From Euclidia mi (taxonomy: Eukaryota > Arthropoda > Insecta > Lepidoptera > Erebidae): a stretch of 64,000 nt of DNA. Position 1 is the first letter of the stretch. Each line of letters begins with the position of its first letter. The DNA lies in the NCBI GenBank assembly GCA_944739405.2, contig OX123205.2:41870475-41934474 (forward strand). The letters are read 5' to 3'. A program made the position numbers and the translations under genes. This document shows positions 1-10,450 of the stretch, piece after piece. Under the pieces are notes generated by a model. The model was not told where the DNA came from. It was given only the letters and a program-made list of their open reading frames with translations, and did no database searches.

Positions 1-49
1 CAATCAGCGAATTAAAAGGTAAAAAAAATATTTCGTTTTCGTATTAGCC

Positions 50-125
50 ATTTCGTCAAAATCAATATTTTAGAGCGCTACAATGACGGTCGATGTACTC
101 TATTTGTTACCTAAAACTAGCGTAA
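50..125 (+). repeat. Unclassified interspersed repeat, copy 1
   Basis: This stretch matches the reverse complement of 19758-19862. Shared blocks include 'GTCAAAATCA' and 'ATGTACTCTATTTGTTA', in the same order with small insertions. No coding potential or termini are visible. It is probably part of an old non-coding transposon, and the second copy in the window is the only evidence. Confidence 0.5.
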
Positions 126-237
126 ATGTCTACACGTACCTTATTTTCGGGCAATCAGTGAGTTAGTATACAAGGTGTAAATACTTATAGGCCACGCCAA
201 AGGTACGGCAGTGAGTATTTGGGGGCACTTTTGAGCA

Positions 238-356
238 ATTCACAAAAAACGCAATGTAGGTGTCGCAGGCATTTTGTATGATTCCGCCGTTTACATACGG
301 CATCGTCAGTTTACAAACGCTCGCGGTTATGTAAAATGCCGAAGGCAAAATGACAA
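238..356 (-). repeat. About 90-bp repeat, inverted partner of 11235-11332
   Basis: Read on the minus strand, this segment (core about 264-355) is nearly identical to 11248-11339 on the plus strand; I see one difference in about 90 bases. The unit begins 'ATTTTGCCTTCGGCATTTT' and contains small internal inverted repeats such as 'GCCGTATGTAAACGGC'. Both copies give short spurious open frames. It may be a MITE or the end of a larger DNA element. The pair brackets the two CR1-group LINEs, which may be coincidence. Confidence 0.6.
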
Positions 357-755
357 CTCGTACGATTGATATAATTTCAACGTTGGTTTTAGTTTTAGGG
401 AGACCATGATAAAAAACAGTTCGGACAAATCAGACTTTATTTCAGTAATCAGGTACTAATGAAGATTTTTATTTTTATTTTTATTTTTTTATTTTAAAAC
501 TTTATATACACAATGCGTATACAAGGTGGACTTAATGCCTTAGGCATTTTCCGCCAGTCTACCTTAGGGTGGTGCAGAGATTAAGGTAGGTGTATTTTAC
601 AATTAATTTGAGACTAATGTAGTTATACTTAAATACCTATAATACAAAATACATAAATACATATATGCTATACATAAATATACACTATACATAAATGAAT
701 ATTATGCATACATATTTTATAATAATAAAAACAAATATCTTGATATGAACGAATG

Positions 756-3707
756 CTATGCTACTTCTGCTAACTTTTCCAATAGCAGTGCTTTAACTTT
801 TGATTTAAAGCCATACCTGGTAATGGACGTCCTGACTTCGAGAGGGAGGGCATTCCAGAGAAGGATAGCCTGTATAGAAAAAGAAGAGTGAGTGAAATTG
901 GTAGTATGAGGAGGGCAAAGAAGGAGAAGATTATCAGATGAACGAAGGTTTCGGTCGTGAATTGAACAAAGATACTGAAAATGCTCACTTAAGTACTTTG
1001 GGGTATTAGGGGACAAAAGGATAGAATAGAGGGTTGTGAGGGCACGCAAACTGCGTCTTTGACGAATTGGAAGCCACTTCAATTGAGAACGAAAAGTAGA
1101 CACATGGTCATACTTGCGAAGATTGAAAACGAATCGAATGCAGTTATTGAGAAGACGGTCAAGTTTGTTAAGAAGATCTGCATTCAGGTCATAGTAACAT
1201 ACATCACCATAGTCGACCAAGGGAAAAATTAAAGCTTGCACAAGCAATGTCTTAGTCGTGGACGGCAGAAAGTTCCTCAACCGATAGAGAGTGCGTAGGG
1301 TACCGGTAATTTTTTGGCTCACTTGCGTCACTTGAGATTTCCAACTTAGAGTGCTATCCATATATAATCCTAAGTTCTTGACAACTGGACACATTTCAAT
1401 AGTAGTGTTATTATAAGTAAGTTTCGGGAGAGATGTAATGTCAAGTTTTCTGATAGACCATTGACTACCTATTATAATTGCTTGACACTTGCTTGGGTTA
1501 ACAGATAGGCCAAATTTTTCGGTCCAAGTTTGTAAGGCGGCTAGGTCTCTGTTAACCATGTCTATTGCTTCCGAAACGTCATCGATTGTAGCCTGAGAGT
1601 ATATCTGCAAGTCATCGGCGTAAAGATGATAAGCGCATTGAAGATAAGGTGTTAAGAGATTGATAAACATAGAAAATAAAAGAGGAGAAAGTATACCGCC
1701 TTGAGGAACGCCAGAGCTATTGTCACACCACTCCGATGATGAATCATCGAGGCGGACCGACTGCTGACGACCTCGAAGATAACTTGAGAACCAATCCAGA
1801 GCATCGGATGAGATCTTAAGATGGGAAAGAAGGGATAAAAGGACATCGTGACTGACGGTATTAAAGGCATTAGAGAAATCGATCAAAGTCAACACCGTGA
1901 CTTTGGTGTTCTCCATACCATCCCTAATATCGCCAGTCACTTTGAGGAGGGCGGTGGTAGTACTGTGACCAGGACGGAAGCCAGACTGGAAAGGACTTAA
2001 CAGGTTATTTAGGGAAACGAATCGGGACAGTTGTTTTTGGACACAGGACTCGAGGACTTTGGATAGAAAAGGCAAAATAGAGATGGGACGAAAATGATTG
2101 GGAAGAGAAGCATTTTGGATTTTTGGCAAAGGAATAACGTAGGCCTTGCGCCAAAGGGTCGGGAAGGTGCCAGAATCGAGGGAAAAGTTGATTATGTGGG
2201 AGATAGCAAGGAGGAGATGGTCCAGGATGGTGGTAATCATGCGACGGCTGATGTTGTCGCATCCTACGGCATTGGACTTGATGGAGAGGATAATCTTTTT
2301 GATCTCATCCGGTGCCACTGGAGAAAAGTGGAAGGATTCAATATCGGGACAAGGTAAAGCAGCCACGTAGCTAACCGTGAGACGCGAGGTTTGGTGATCC
2401 AATGTAGAGGAAGTGGTGAAATGTCTATTGATATCATCCAAACCGAGCGTCCCACAGATGTCAGCACGTCGCTGTTTGCCGATACCTAGAGTTCCAAGGA
2501 ACTTCCAGATATCGGCGGGGGATGACGAGGAAATATTTTGGAGAATATGTTGGCGTTTAGCGTTGCGAACCATCTGGTTACACCAATTTCTTGCAGATTT
2601 AAAAAGAAGCCAGTTATCTTCGCATCGCTCCCTCTTATATTTTCGGAATGCCCGATCCCTCCGCCTCATTGCCATGCGCACCCCTCGAGTAATCCAGGGT
2701 GCAGGTGGCCGTTTCACCTTTACCTTCCGTACGGGAGCATGATCATCATACAGTTTGCAGACAGCAGTATTAAAGATGCTAACTTTTTCATCTACCGTAG
2801 CCGCAGATTCCATCTTTTCCCAATTCAGATCGGCTGCATCCTGAAGGAGTTTGGTTACATCCATACGACTAAAACAACGCTTGTGCAGAACTTTGGGAGA
2901 GGATTTAGGAGGTTTTAGGCGATAAGCAAGGAAAATAAGGTCGTGACGGGAAAATCCAGGAGCAGGATGTTGACCATGAAAGGAAACTAAAGTAGGAGCG
3001 GATGTGAGCATTAAGTCAAGCCATGTGTCCTCCCCATTAGTATTGTGGTGAGTGGGCTGTAATGGCAAAATGTGGAGGCTGGCTGACTTAATGATGTTAA
3101 GGAGTTTACGGGTACGGCTGGAATGGTTGGAAAGGAGATCGGTATTAAGGTCGCCCATGATGAGGTGATGTTCATACTCTGACCCTAAAGATTCCAGTAT
3201 CGGCTCGATACTGGAGAAATAATCGACGGTTGGTGGACAATATACGACGCCAAGCACAGCTTTGGCACCTTTGACATTAATCTCAAGGAACAAGTACTCC
3301 GCAGGTGAAGAAGGAGGTGAAGAAGAGGCAAGAATTTTATAGGGTATAGTACTGCAGAGGTATATTGCTACACCACCCCCTCTCCTACCGACACGATCAT
3401 TCCTTATTAGGATGTAGCCGGGGAGAGAATAAGATGTAGAGGGAAGATCTGGTTTAAGCCAACTCTCTGAAATCAGGACGGCGTGAATATTTACATCAGA
3501 AAAACTTTCAAGCAAGTCATTGTGGTGGCTAGGTAAGCTTTGCGCATTAATGTGGCAAACATTCAACATTAAGCACGATCTCTGCGCAAAAGTGTGTCGT
3601 AAGCAGTCCCCCAATGTGCCATCAATAGAACAAAAGCTCTCGTTATCAGAATTGGAAGCAGATTCATTAGCAGATAGATAAGCATCGCTATCAGACAAAT
3701 TATCCAT
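756..3707 (-). CDS. LINE-A ORF2: endonuclease and reverse transcriptase, 983 aa, intact
   Basis: This is the polyprotein that would nick target DNA and copy the element RNA at the nick. The N-terminal exonuclease/endonuclease/phosphatase domain (about 48-260) shows 'HINAQSL' (52-58), 'ISESW' (79-83), 'GGGVAIYL', 'GDLNTD' (185-190) and 'SRHD' (253-256), so the Asn, Glu, Asp/Asn and final His-Asp positions are present. The reverse transcriptase (about 465-760) shows 'FRPISILPFLSK', 'TLIDFSNAFNTVSH', 'GVPQGGILSPLLF' and 'LYADDLQIY' (YADD 696-699). The C-terminal thumb region reads through to the end. There is no stop or frameshift over 2.9 kb. The start is the first ATG, which leaves about 50 acidic, low-complexity residues before the endonuclease; initiation downstream is possible. 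The intact frame suggests a recent insertion. Confidence 0.93.
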   Translation of the reverse strand: MDNLSDSDAYLSANESASNSDNESFCSIDGTLGDCLRHTFAQRSCLMLNVCHINAQSLPSHHNDLLESFSDVNIHAVLISESWLKPDLPSTSYSLPGYILIRNDRVGRRGGGVAIYLCSTIPYKILASSSPPSSPAEYLFLEINVKGAKAVLGVVYCPPTVDYFSSIEPILESLGSEYEHHLIMGDLNTDLLSNHSSRTRKLLNIIKSASLHILPLQPTHHNTNGEDTWLDLMLTSAPTLVSFHGQHPAPGFSRHDLIFLAYRLKPPKSSPKVLHKRCFSRMDVTKLLQDAADLNWEKMESAATVDEKVSIFNTAVCKLYDDHAPVRKVKVKRPPAPWITRGVRMAMRRRDRAFRKYKRERCEDNWLLFKSARNWCNQMVRNAKRQHILQNISSSSPADIWKFLGTLGIGKQRRADICGTLGLDDINRHFTTSSTLDHQTSRLTVSYVAALPCPDIESFHFSPVAPDEIKKIILSIKSNAVGCDNISRRMITTILDHLLLAISHIINFSLDSGTFPTLWRKAYVIPLPKIQNASLPNHFRPISILPFLSKVLESCVQKQLSRFVSLNNLLSPFQSGFRPGHSTTTALLKVTGDIRDGMENTKVTVLTLIDFSNAFNTVSHDVLLSLLSHLKISSDALDWFSSYLRGRQQSVRLDDSSSEWCDNSSGVPQGGILSPLLFSMFINLLTPYLQCAYHLYADDLQIYSQATIDDVSEAIDMVNRDLAALQTWTEKFGLSVNPSKCQAIIIGSQWSIRKLDITSLPKLTYNNTTIEMCPVVKNLGLYMDSTLSWKSQVTQVSQKITGTLRTLYRLRNFLPSTTKTLLVQALIFPLVDYGDVCYYDLNADLLNKLDRLLNNCIRFVFNLRKYDHVSTFRSQLKWLPIRQRRSLRALTTLYSILLSPNTPKYLSEHFQYLCSIHDRNLRSSDNLLLLCPPHTTNFTHSSFSIQAILLWNALPLEVRTSITRYGFKSKVKALLLEKLAEVA

Positions 3708-4197
3708 AAACTACAAATAAAATATATGAATAACAATAAATAAAATATAAATTATACTATTAAATTAAATGTATGGTCCAAAATATTAAGGTACAAAGAC
3801 AAAATTAATACTATCTCTGCACCACCCGCCAGCTCACACAAATATTTAGCAGAAAGAAAGTGTAACGAAACGTTACTAGTGCTAACACAATGTACACCGA
3901 AACGTAATACACACAATGTTTCCGAATGCAACTATTTCAGTTTGACAACATTGACATGACACTTGACATAAGTAAGAAGTGTGAAGTAAGCAGTGACAAC
4001 TATTGTCACTGGAAGTAAGTAAACAAAATAATGACTTTTCTGGAGTAAAACAAAAATAATGTGGGTAAAATAAACTAGATAGCATAACACCTATATAACT
4101 ATGGTCACATCTAAATAATAATACAATTAAATGAAATAAACATTGTTAAGCCGAATGCCAAAACAACAAGACAAGTTTATACCAGTAGCAGACACAG

Positions 4198-4941
4198 TTA
4201 TTTACGCGCCTTGGAGTTCGCGTTTGAAGAACCAGTACTCACGGCGACGCCGCTTTCGCCCGCTGATGCCAAACCGCCTGCTTCTCTGGGATACTTCGCC
4301 GTCAGGGAGTTGAGCTGCTCCATTGTTGTGAACTTATGGCGGCTACCATCGGACGATTTCGCCACAATTACGCCGTCTTGAGTCCAGCAGGCCCGCATTC
4401 CAAAGTGCTGACGAGCTTTTCCGAACACTGCTTGTCGTGATCTCGTCAGAAACTCCTTCATCGACACTGCTGTACCTTTCAGCTTGGTCTTGGCTCTCCA
4501 AACGGCCGATCTAAGATCCGCTTTCTCAAACCAGACCAGAATCGGTCGTCGACGGTCACTGGTGGAAGCTCCAATCCTGTGGCAGTTGTTGATGTCAGCC
4601 GATGTTACATCAGGGAGCGCCAGCTTATGTACTATTTGCAGCACAGAGGCCCGACAATCCTCCTTCTCTTCTTCTGGAACTCCAAGAAAAATAAGTGCCT
4701 TCCGCCTGTGCCTCGTCTCCATAGCGTCGAGTGTATGGGCGCATTCGTTGATTTGCCGTCTAAGGAGGCCAAGCATCGAAAACATAAGCTCCCGGAACGT
4801 GCGGAACTCCTCCGCTACCTTAGCGACAGTCTCCTTTGCCGGACCACCAATGTGAAGCTGTGCCTCGAGTTCAGCCATCCTCCTTGAAAAGGACTCTTCA
4901 AGATTATCTTGTGCCATTCGGATGTCAGCCAGTTGAGACAT
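4198..4941 (-). CDS. LINE-A ORF1: coiled-coil, L1-ORF1p-like RNA-binding protein, 247 aa
   Basis: It lies 490 bp upstream of ORF2 on the same strand and is complete from ATG to stop. Residues 1-75 are charged and heptad-like, suggesting a trimerising coiled coil. Residues about 80-150 ('KALIFLGVPEEEKEDC' through 'NCHRIG') resemble the RRM and following segment of L1 ORF1p/Transposase_22 proteins. Residues about 155-215, rich in basic and aromatic positions, resemble the C-terminal domain. The tail is rich in Gly, Ala and Ser. No CCHC knuckle is present. The inferred role is to coat element RNA and act as a chaperone. The assignment rests on motif resemblance and position. Confidence 0.8.
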   Translation of the reverse strand: MSQLADIRMAQDNLEESFSRRMAELEAQLHIGGPAKETVAKVAEEFRTFRELMFSMLGLLRRQINECAHTLDAMETRHRRKALIFLGVPEEEKEDCRASVLQIVHKLALPDVTSADINNCHRIGASTSDRRRPILVWFEKADLRSAVWRAKTKLKGTAVSMKEFLTRSRQAVFGKARQHFGMRACWTQDGVIVAKSSDGSRHKFTTMEQLNSLTAKYPREAGGLASAGESGVAVSTGSSNANSKARK

Positions 4942-4960
4942 TATGAGTTAAAGTGGTTTT

Positions 4961-5846
4961 CAAATAGTGTGCAATCTCAAATATTTGTGAAGTGCTGGCA
5001 GGTGGTGTATCTTGCAGAATTAAGATTACATATGCAATAATACTTTTGACAATGTAAGTACACTGTATTTATGGCTTATTGTACACAATGTAACCAAAAA
5101 AATATCACTTAATTACTTTTATTTAATTAAATCAAATCTTTGTACTTTACAACATGTGTTACTTTTCTGACACCTACCGCCGAAAATTTTATTTACATAA
5201 TCTTCTAGATTTCTTAAAGTACTTAGTAAAAATATTTAAGTAACAAAAACGACTGTAAAGATTTCGAAATAAATCGCATTTTTAGGGGTTGTGAGTGATT
5301 GGGGATTGGGGGAGGAGGGAAGGTCGGAACCCCCCTCACCATTTTCACTTGCTGGAAATACTTGGTTTCCTCTGAAAAAAAAAATGTCTCCAAACATCGG
5401 TGGGTATGGCACTGCCAACTTCCACATTCTTCACACTAATAATTTCACTATATTAATAAACTAAAGTTGACGGAGCCCTGCTTCGCAGGGCTCCTATTTT
5501 CGGGTTAAGGGTCAAAAGAGAACCTAACATAACCTATACTAACTGCAAATTTGACAAATAAGCCGATTGCCTTTCTCACAATAATAAATCGATCCTTAAT
5601 TTGATTCTGAATTTTATCTCGACCACCATGTCCGCAGCCTTAATGAATATCTAACAATATGTCGTAATATTCTACTAACGGTATTACACGCACTGTTGGA
5701 TCTTTTTTTAAAATAAGGTAGTCCACACCACTAATACTCATTACCTCATTTTTTTGACCAGTAATACTCTGCAAGAGTTTTCCGAGAACCAGATTCCATG
5801 GACACCTTAGCATTTTTTAGGTGCCGGATAACCTCTTTAGAATATC
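4961..5846. other. No confident gene; possible LINE-A 5' UTR and spacer
   Basis: This is AT-rich sequence between LINE-A and LINE-B. A short minus-strand open frame at 5236-5427 (63 codons) matches nothing I recognise and lies partly in low-complexity sequence. The only clear structure is the hairpin at 5472-5494. Confidence 0.5.
5472..5494. repeat. Perfect 10-bp stem hairpin
   Basis: The sequence is GGAGCCCTGC, loop TTC, then GCAGGGCTCC. It is GC-rich within AT-rich DNA. It could be the subterminal hairpin of a transposon such as a Helitron end, but I cannot identify a CTRR terminus or a partner end. Confidence 0.45.
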
Positions 5847-5852
5847 TTTATT
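5847..5852 (-). terminator. Polyadenylation signal AATAAA at LINE-B 3' end
   Basis: Reading on the minus strand, 'CAGTAAATAAAGATATTC' places a canonical AATAAA about 220 bp after the expected ORF2 end. I take it as the 3' processing signal of LINE-B; the exact end is not marked by a clear tail. Confidence 0.4.
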
Positions 5853-6072
5853 TACTGTAAACAGGGTACATTACAGATGTTGATGTCATTGTATGATAAT
5901 AATATAATGTACAAGCCTATTTAGCCATTTAAAATAGCATGCAAATGTAGGAACATACAGTATAAATTGAACAAGTTAAATCTATTTCATTGATCATATT
6001 TTATGTTAACAATGTCATATATTTATTCATCAATAGGTCAATTAGGTACTCATTACACCGATAATTCATCAT

Positions 6073-8986
6073 TTAGTTACTTGATAAAAATTCTTTAATA
6101 GAGTAAAAGCTTTTTTGCATGAGCCAACTACGTAAAGCTGGTATAAACTTATTTATCGGCAGGATTTTTATTAAGTTTGGTAATTTATTATAAATTTTTA
6201 CACACATGGCGTATGAGTTGTTTTGAAGCCGACTCGTTCTGGGTATCATGTTTAGAACAAGCCTATCCGGATTTCTTATATTATCCCGCCGAGTGACATC
6301 TTTTGCGTGTTTAAATGAATCTGGATGTTGTTTTATAAATTTACCTATTTCAAGTATGTAAAGACATGCTTACGGGAGTATTCGCAACATTTTGAAGAAA
6401 GGTCGACATGATTACGTCCGGAGCGATATCACAAACCGATCTGATGCATCGTTTTTGGGCTAAAAACACTTTTTGTATGTGTGAGCTGTTGCCCCATATA
6501 AGTAACCCATACCTGAGGACTGATTCAACATAAGCAAAATAGGCTGTTCGTGCAGTATTTTGGTTAGTTACTTTTGCCAATTTGTAAAGAGCATATGAAA
6601 AACTATTTAATTTGTTCGTAATTTTTTCTACTTGATCGATCCAATTGAATTTTGAATTTATTATAATTCCCAGAAATGTCACACAATTTGCATTCGATAA
6701 GGTATGTCCATGATAATTAATTATTATATTATTATTATTAAAATGATTAAAGTTAATGATATTTGTATTAGATAAATTTATTTTTAGATTATTATTATTT
6801 AACCAATTAATAACTAATGTCAGAGTATTGTAAATGTCAGTTTCGTGTTGTTTGATTGACATATTTTTATCTGTAGTCACCATAATCGATACATCATCTG
6901 CAAACAGTATAGTTTTATGTTCTATAACATCAGGTAAGTCGTTTATATAGACCAGGAAAAGCAGAGGTCCCAATACGCTTCCCTGGGGAACTCCGAATTT
7001 ATTTTTTTTGTAATCTGATCTATATGTTTGTATATAATCCTTACCGTTCAACTGAGATATATCAACGCTTTGAAGCCTATCTTCTAGGTAGGTTTTTAGC
7101 CAGTTATGTGCTGGTCCCCTAATACCATATTGTTCTAATTTTTTCAAAAGCAGTTTATGTGAGACAAAATCGAATGCTTTTGTCATATCAAGGAACATAA
7201 CTGTTGTGTATACTTTATCATTGACTTTCTGGAGAATATCATTAACTAAGAAAAACATAGCGTCCCTAGTGGATTTATTTTTTTGAAAACCAAACTGATT
7301 CTTGTCTATTATCTCATGCCTGCCGAAGAAAGATGTTAATTTATCATGCATGACTTTTTCAAATATTTTCGAAAATATTGGCAAGATAGTACTATAATTT
7401 CTTATATCAGTCTTTTCTCCTTTTTTGTGTAATGGTTTAATTACGGAGTATTTTAGTTTGTTTGGAAACGTGCCTGTCTGTAGGGACAGATTTACAAAAA
7501 AAGTGATTATGGGAGCCAATTGACTACTACAAGATTTTGTGATTTTGGTACATACAGAATCATAACCCTCAAATTTTGTGTTTGTTAGAGACATTATCAG
7601 CTTGTGTATATAAAACTCATTCACAGGTGACAAAAAAATGGTGTTAGAGTGTTGATTTTTTGAATTTGTATTGTTAATTTCATGGTTTATTTGGTTTGTA
7701 CTAGAAATGAAGTAGTCGTTAAACGCATTAGCTATGGACAAGGGGCTGGTTATAACTGTGTTATTATGAACAAGCTTAGTTACATAATCTTTATTTATTG
7801 TACCGTTAGTCTCACTCTTAATGACTGACCATGTCGCCTTACATGTATTTTCACTATTTAGTACATATCTGGAATTACTGAGCTTTTTAGCTGTGAGTAT
7901 GCATTTTTTAAATAATTTATCATATTTTATGTATTTATATTCATCCTTTTTACATTTTGAATAATAGTATTTAAAGCATAACTTTCTCTTGTAAACACAA
8001 CTCTTTCGCAGGCCCCTTGACAACCAATTATTTTTATTTGTCAAATTAATTTTTATTCTGTTTATTGGAAAGCAGAGATAATAGAGTAGACAAAAGTAAT
8101 CATAGAATTCATTAAATGCTAAATTAAGGTCAGATTGATTGTACCAATTTAAATACTGTAGGCTAGGGAGGTATTGTTTGAATTTTTTTAAGTTTTCCTC
8201 TGAGTAACATCTTCTAAAATTATAGATAAATTTGGGTATTTTGCTTTTAGATGCTACAGACCAAATGAGAATCTGGGCCGTATCATGATCGGATAAATAT
8301 AATGGTAATAATGAGCCCGACGCATCACCTAAATTACTGATGATTAGATCAATGCATGTTTTATCTCTAGTCGGTCCAGATATATGCGAGACTAAATTAT
8401 ATTTCGTTTAAATATCCATTAATCGTCGTGTGTTTTGATTTTGTTTGTCAAGATAATTGATATTCAGGTCACCAGCTAAAATAATCCTATTTTTGGAATA
8501 TTTGGATAAATATTTATACAACATGAGATCCAAGTTGTTAAAGAAATAATCTAAATGTCGTTTAATTTTAGAGGGAATTCTATATATACATATGATTATT
8601 ATATTATTATCCATAAGCTTAATTGCACTAAGTTCAAAGTGGTAAGTCATCCTAAACTCATCAAAACATGATATCTTTTTATAAGAAATGCCTCTCCTGA
8701 TTAGTATGCATGAGCCACCTCGTTTATTTTGCCTACAGTAACATGATCCTAGTTCAAAATTAGTAATATTAATATTTTGCTCAGTACCCATTTTAACAAA
8801 TGTTTCAGTTAAACATAATATATCAGGACTAGTTTTAGTATCTATTTCTGCAAGAGTGATTTCTAATAGCTCTTTTTTTGAGAATATACCGTGAATATTC
8901 TGATGTAATAAAATAAAGCGATTAGTTTTATTAGGCTCGAAAAAACTCTTTGTTCTCACCTGAAATTGAATTATTAAGCATTTCAC
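6073..8986 (-). pseudogene. LINE-B ORF2: endonuclease and reverse transcriptase, broken
   Basis: The endonuclease starts at about 8950 with 'LHQNIHG', 'CLTETFV' and 'LAGDLNINYL'. An in-frame TAA at 8408-8410 interrupts it, and the same frame continues without further stops through 'YLSDHD' into the RT. RT motifs are 'NYSTILPIFSKIFEK', 'QFGFQKNKST', 'FLDMTKAFDFVSH', 'FGVPQGSVLGPLLF' and 'ILFADDVSIMV' (FADD). The open frame ends at 6350, but the typical C-terminus ('YNKLPNLIK', ending near 'FYSIKEFL') continues in another frame down to 6073. That implies a frameshift near 6425, and this second frame has a further stop at 6370-6372. Two stops and one frameshift make it inactive. The intact stretches are 6350-8044 plus upstream codons, and 8408-8986. 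Confidence 0.88.
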
Positions 8987-10331
8987 CAGTCACCCTGCCA
9001 GTATCTGAACAAATAGATGCTTTTTTAGTGATTTTAAAATAGTATGGTATTGTGCCCTTTTTCACCTTATAATTGGTCCCTATGTTCAAGTGGTCTAATT
9101 GGCTGCTGTTATTCTTATGTGTAATTGGCTTATGCAGATGTAATTTTATTTTTGTAGGTGATAGATATTTTTTTTTGTATTCGTAATAAGCAATACCTAG
9201 ATTGACCTTGTTACATATAAAATCAATATAATTATAATAATGTGTTCTTTCATTTACTAAGTAATCAATAACAGTGCATCTTTTTATGTGTGCAGTCCAA
9301 AGCTTAATTGTTTGGTTTAACATATAGTGATTTAGGTGCGGATTTTCACAAATTGGAGTTATATAAATGTACGCTTTACATAGTCTGTTTATTATTAAGC
9401 TGAGATTATAATGTAATACTTTAATATTGCAATCATAACTACCAACATGAAGAATAACAATATCATTCTCGGTTAGATTTTTCGCAATAGCGTCACATTG
9501 TGAAAGAATTTCTCTGCTTGTGGCCCCTGGTTTAATCAGGGAATATGGCTTGTAATTATGTCCCCGAATACCATTCCTTGTTTGTAAAAATTTTGCGGAT
9601 AATCCTCTTAATTTTGCATGATCTCCCAAGAGTATAATTTTTCTGTTTGTTGTCGTACTCGTTACGCTATCTGTTTCGCTCACTGATGAACTAACTGGAA
9701 GAACGGAATGCAAACGGCTGTCTTGATCCATGACACACGATTGATCTTTAGGGTATAGTTCCAGAGGTTGACCATTAGGTGGCGGTATATGTTTCGTTTG
9801 TTGGCATTTCGTTGGTGTATTTTGTAATTGTCCATTTTCAATACTTGAAAAATCCAATCTCGACCTAATTAGTCTTTTCTTTGCAGATTTTGTACATGTT
9901 TTTTTAGTTGTGGTGGTTATTTTACATATTCTTGTTAATTGGTCGATTTTTAGTTTGTATTCTTTTATCTCCTCATGTTGTTTACTATTTTCAAGAAGCA
10001 AAGTTTCTATTTCATTTTCGGCAATCTGCAATTTTTCTTCTAATTTGTATACCTTTTTTCTCAATTCATGAATGTCATCTATTATGTTATTACTTAAGTC
10101 GGGAAAACTTCTATTTAATTCTTGTGTAGGTGTCGTTTTTAAGGACAAGTAGTCAATATCTTCAGGGTCTGACTCTTCAGACAACTCATCAAAAGAATTT
10201 TCTGTGGGAATATTAATTTTCGATTTGTTTCGAAAAGTAACATTTTGTGAAGAATTTCCTGTTGAATTAAATCTGGTTATTGGAGTATTTTCAATAATTT
10301 CGCGATAGTGTTGAACCTTTTTGTCTGACAT
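8931..10331 (-). CDS. LINE-B ORF1: coiled coil plus SGNH-esterase-like domain, 466 aa
   Basis: It is complete from ATG (10331) to stop and overlaps ORF2 by 56 bp. Residues 82-137 ('ELRKKVYKLEEKLQIAENEI' and following) form a strong heptad pattern, so self-association is likely. Residues 150-225 are basic, then Ser/Thr-rich. From 231 on there is a hydrolase-like domain: 'ILLGDHAKLRGL' (block I, 233-244), 'IKPGATSREI' (266-275) and 'ILHVGSYDCN' (block III). Family members usually have GDS in block I and a GxND-like block III. Here the Ser is His and the Asn is missing, so esterase activity may be lost. Such ORF1 proteins are described in CR1-group LINEs; the biochemical role of the domain is not settled. 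Confidence 0.82.
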   Translation of the reverse strand: MSDKKVQHYREIIENTPITRFNSTGNSSQNVTFRNKSKINIPTENSFDELSEESDPEDIDYLSLKTTPTQELNRSFPDLSNNIIDDIHELRKKVYKLEEKLQIAENEIETLLLENSKQHEEIKEYKLKIDQLTRICKITTTTKKTCTKSAKKRLIRSRLDFSSIENGQLQNTPTKCQQTKHIPPPNGQPLELYPKDQSCVMDQDSRLHSVLPVSSSVSETDSVTSTTTNRKIILLGDHAKLRGLSAKFLQTRNGIRGHNYKPYSLIKPGATSREILSQCDAIAKNLTENDIVILHVGSYDCNIKVLHYNLSLIINRLCKAYIYITPICENPHLNHYMLNQTIKLWTAHIKRCTVIDYLVNERTHYYNYIDFICNKVNLGIAYYEYKKKYLSPTKIKLHLHKPITHKNNSSQLDHLNIGTNYKVKKGTIPYYFKITKKASICSDTGRVTGEMLNNSISGENKEFFRA

Positions 10332-10382
10332 TCTTCACTAATTAACAAAAATCAAATATGAAATTGAAAATTGTTATATGTG

Positions 10383-10450
10383 GGATTCGAACTCGATGAT
10401 TACTACGTCGTCGTTATTACAGTCGGTCTGTCGTTGACCGCGCTACGATT
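10383..10450 (-). other. tRNA-like segment with B-box, possible SINE head or tRNA relic
   Basis: On the minus strand, 'TAGCGCGGTCAACGACAG' resembles an A-box region and 'GAGTTCGAATCCC' is a good B-box about 45 bases later. The spacing fits a tRNA, but I cannot draw a proper cloverleaf, so it is not called as a functional tRNA. It lies just upstream of LINE-B ORF1. Confidence 0.35.

Larger units (their letters stand above)
478..4960 (-). mobile_element. CR1/L2-like non-LTR retrotransposon (LINE-A), near full length
   Basis: On the minus strand the order is ORF1 (4198-4941), a 490-bp spacer, ORF2 (756-3707), about 240 bp of 3' UTR, and an A-rich tail of repeated 'AAAAT' units at about 466-500. 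A two-ORF layout with an apurinic-type endonuclease plus reverse transcriptase is standard for the CR1/L2/Jockey group. The 5' boundary is uncertain because the sequence above 4941 has no recognisable end. No clear target-site duplication was found. A truncated relative lies at 29546-30196. Confidence 0.82.
5847..10331 (-). mobile_element. CR1-group LINE with esterase-type ORF1 (LINE-B), degraded
   Basis: On the minus strand, ORF1 (8931-10331) overlaps the start of ORF2 by 56 bp. ORF2 runs to about 6073 with breaks, and a short 3' UTR ends near an AATAAA. An ORF1 with coiled coil and SGNH-like domain, followed by an endonuclease-RT ORF2, is known from CR1-group LINEs. The DNA is much more AT-rich than LINE-A, so the two are different families. 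The 5' UTR extent above 10331 is not determined. Confidence 0.82.

Noticed and set aside
10383..10450. A functional tRNA gene
   Set aside because: It has a good B-box, but I could not pair acceptor and anticodon stems convincingly; treated as a SINE head or relic.
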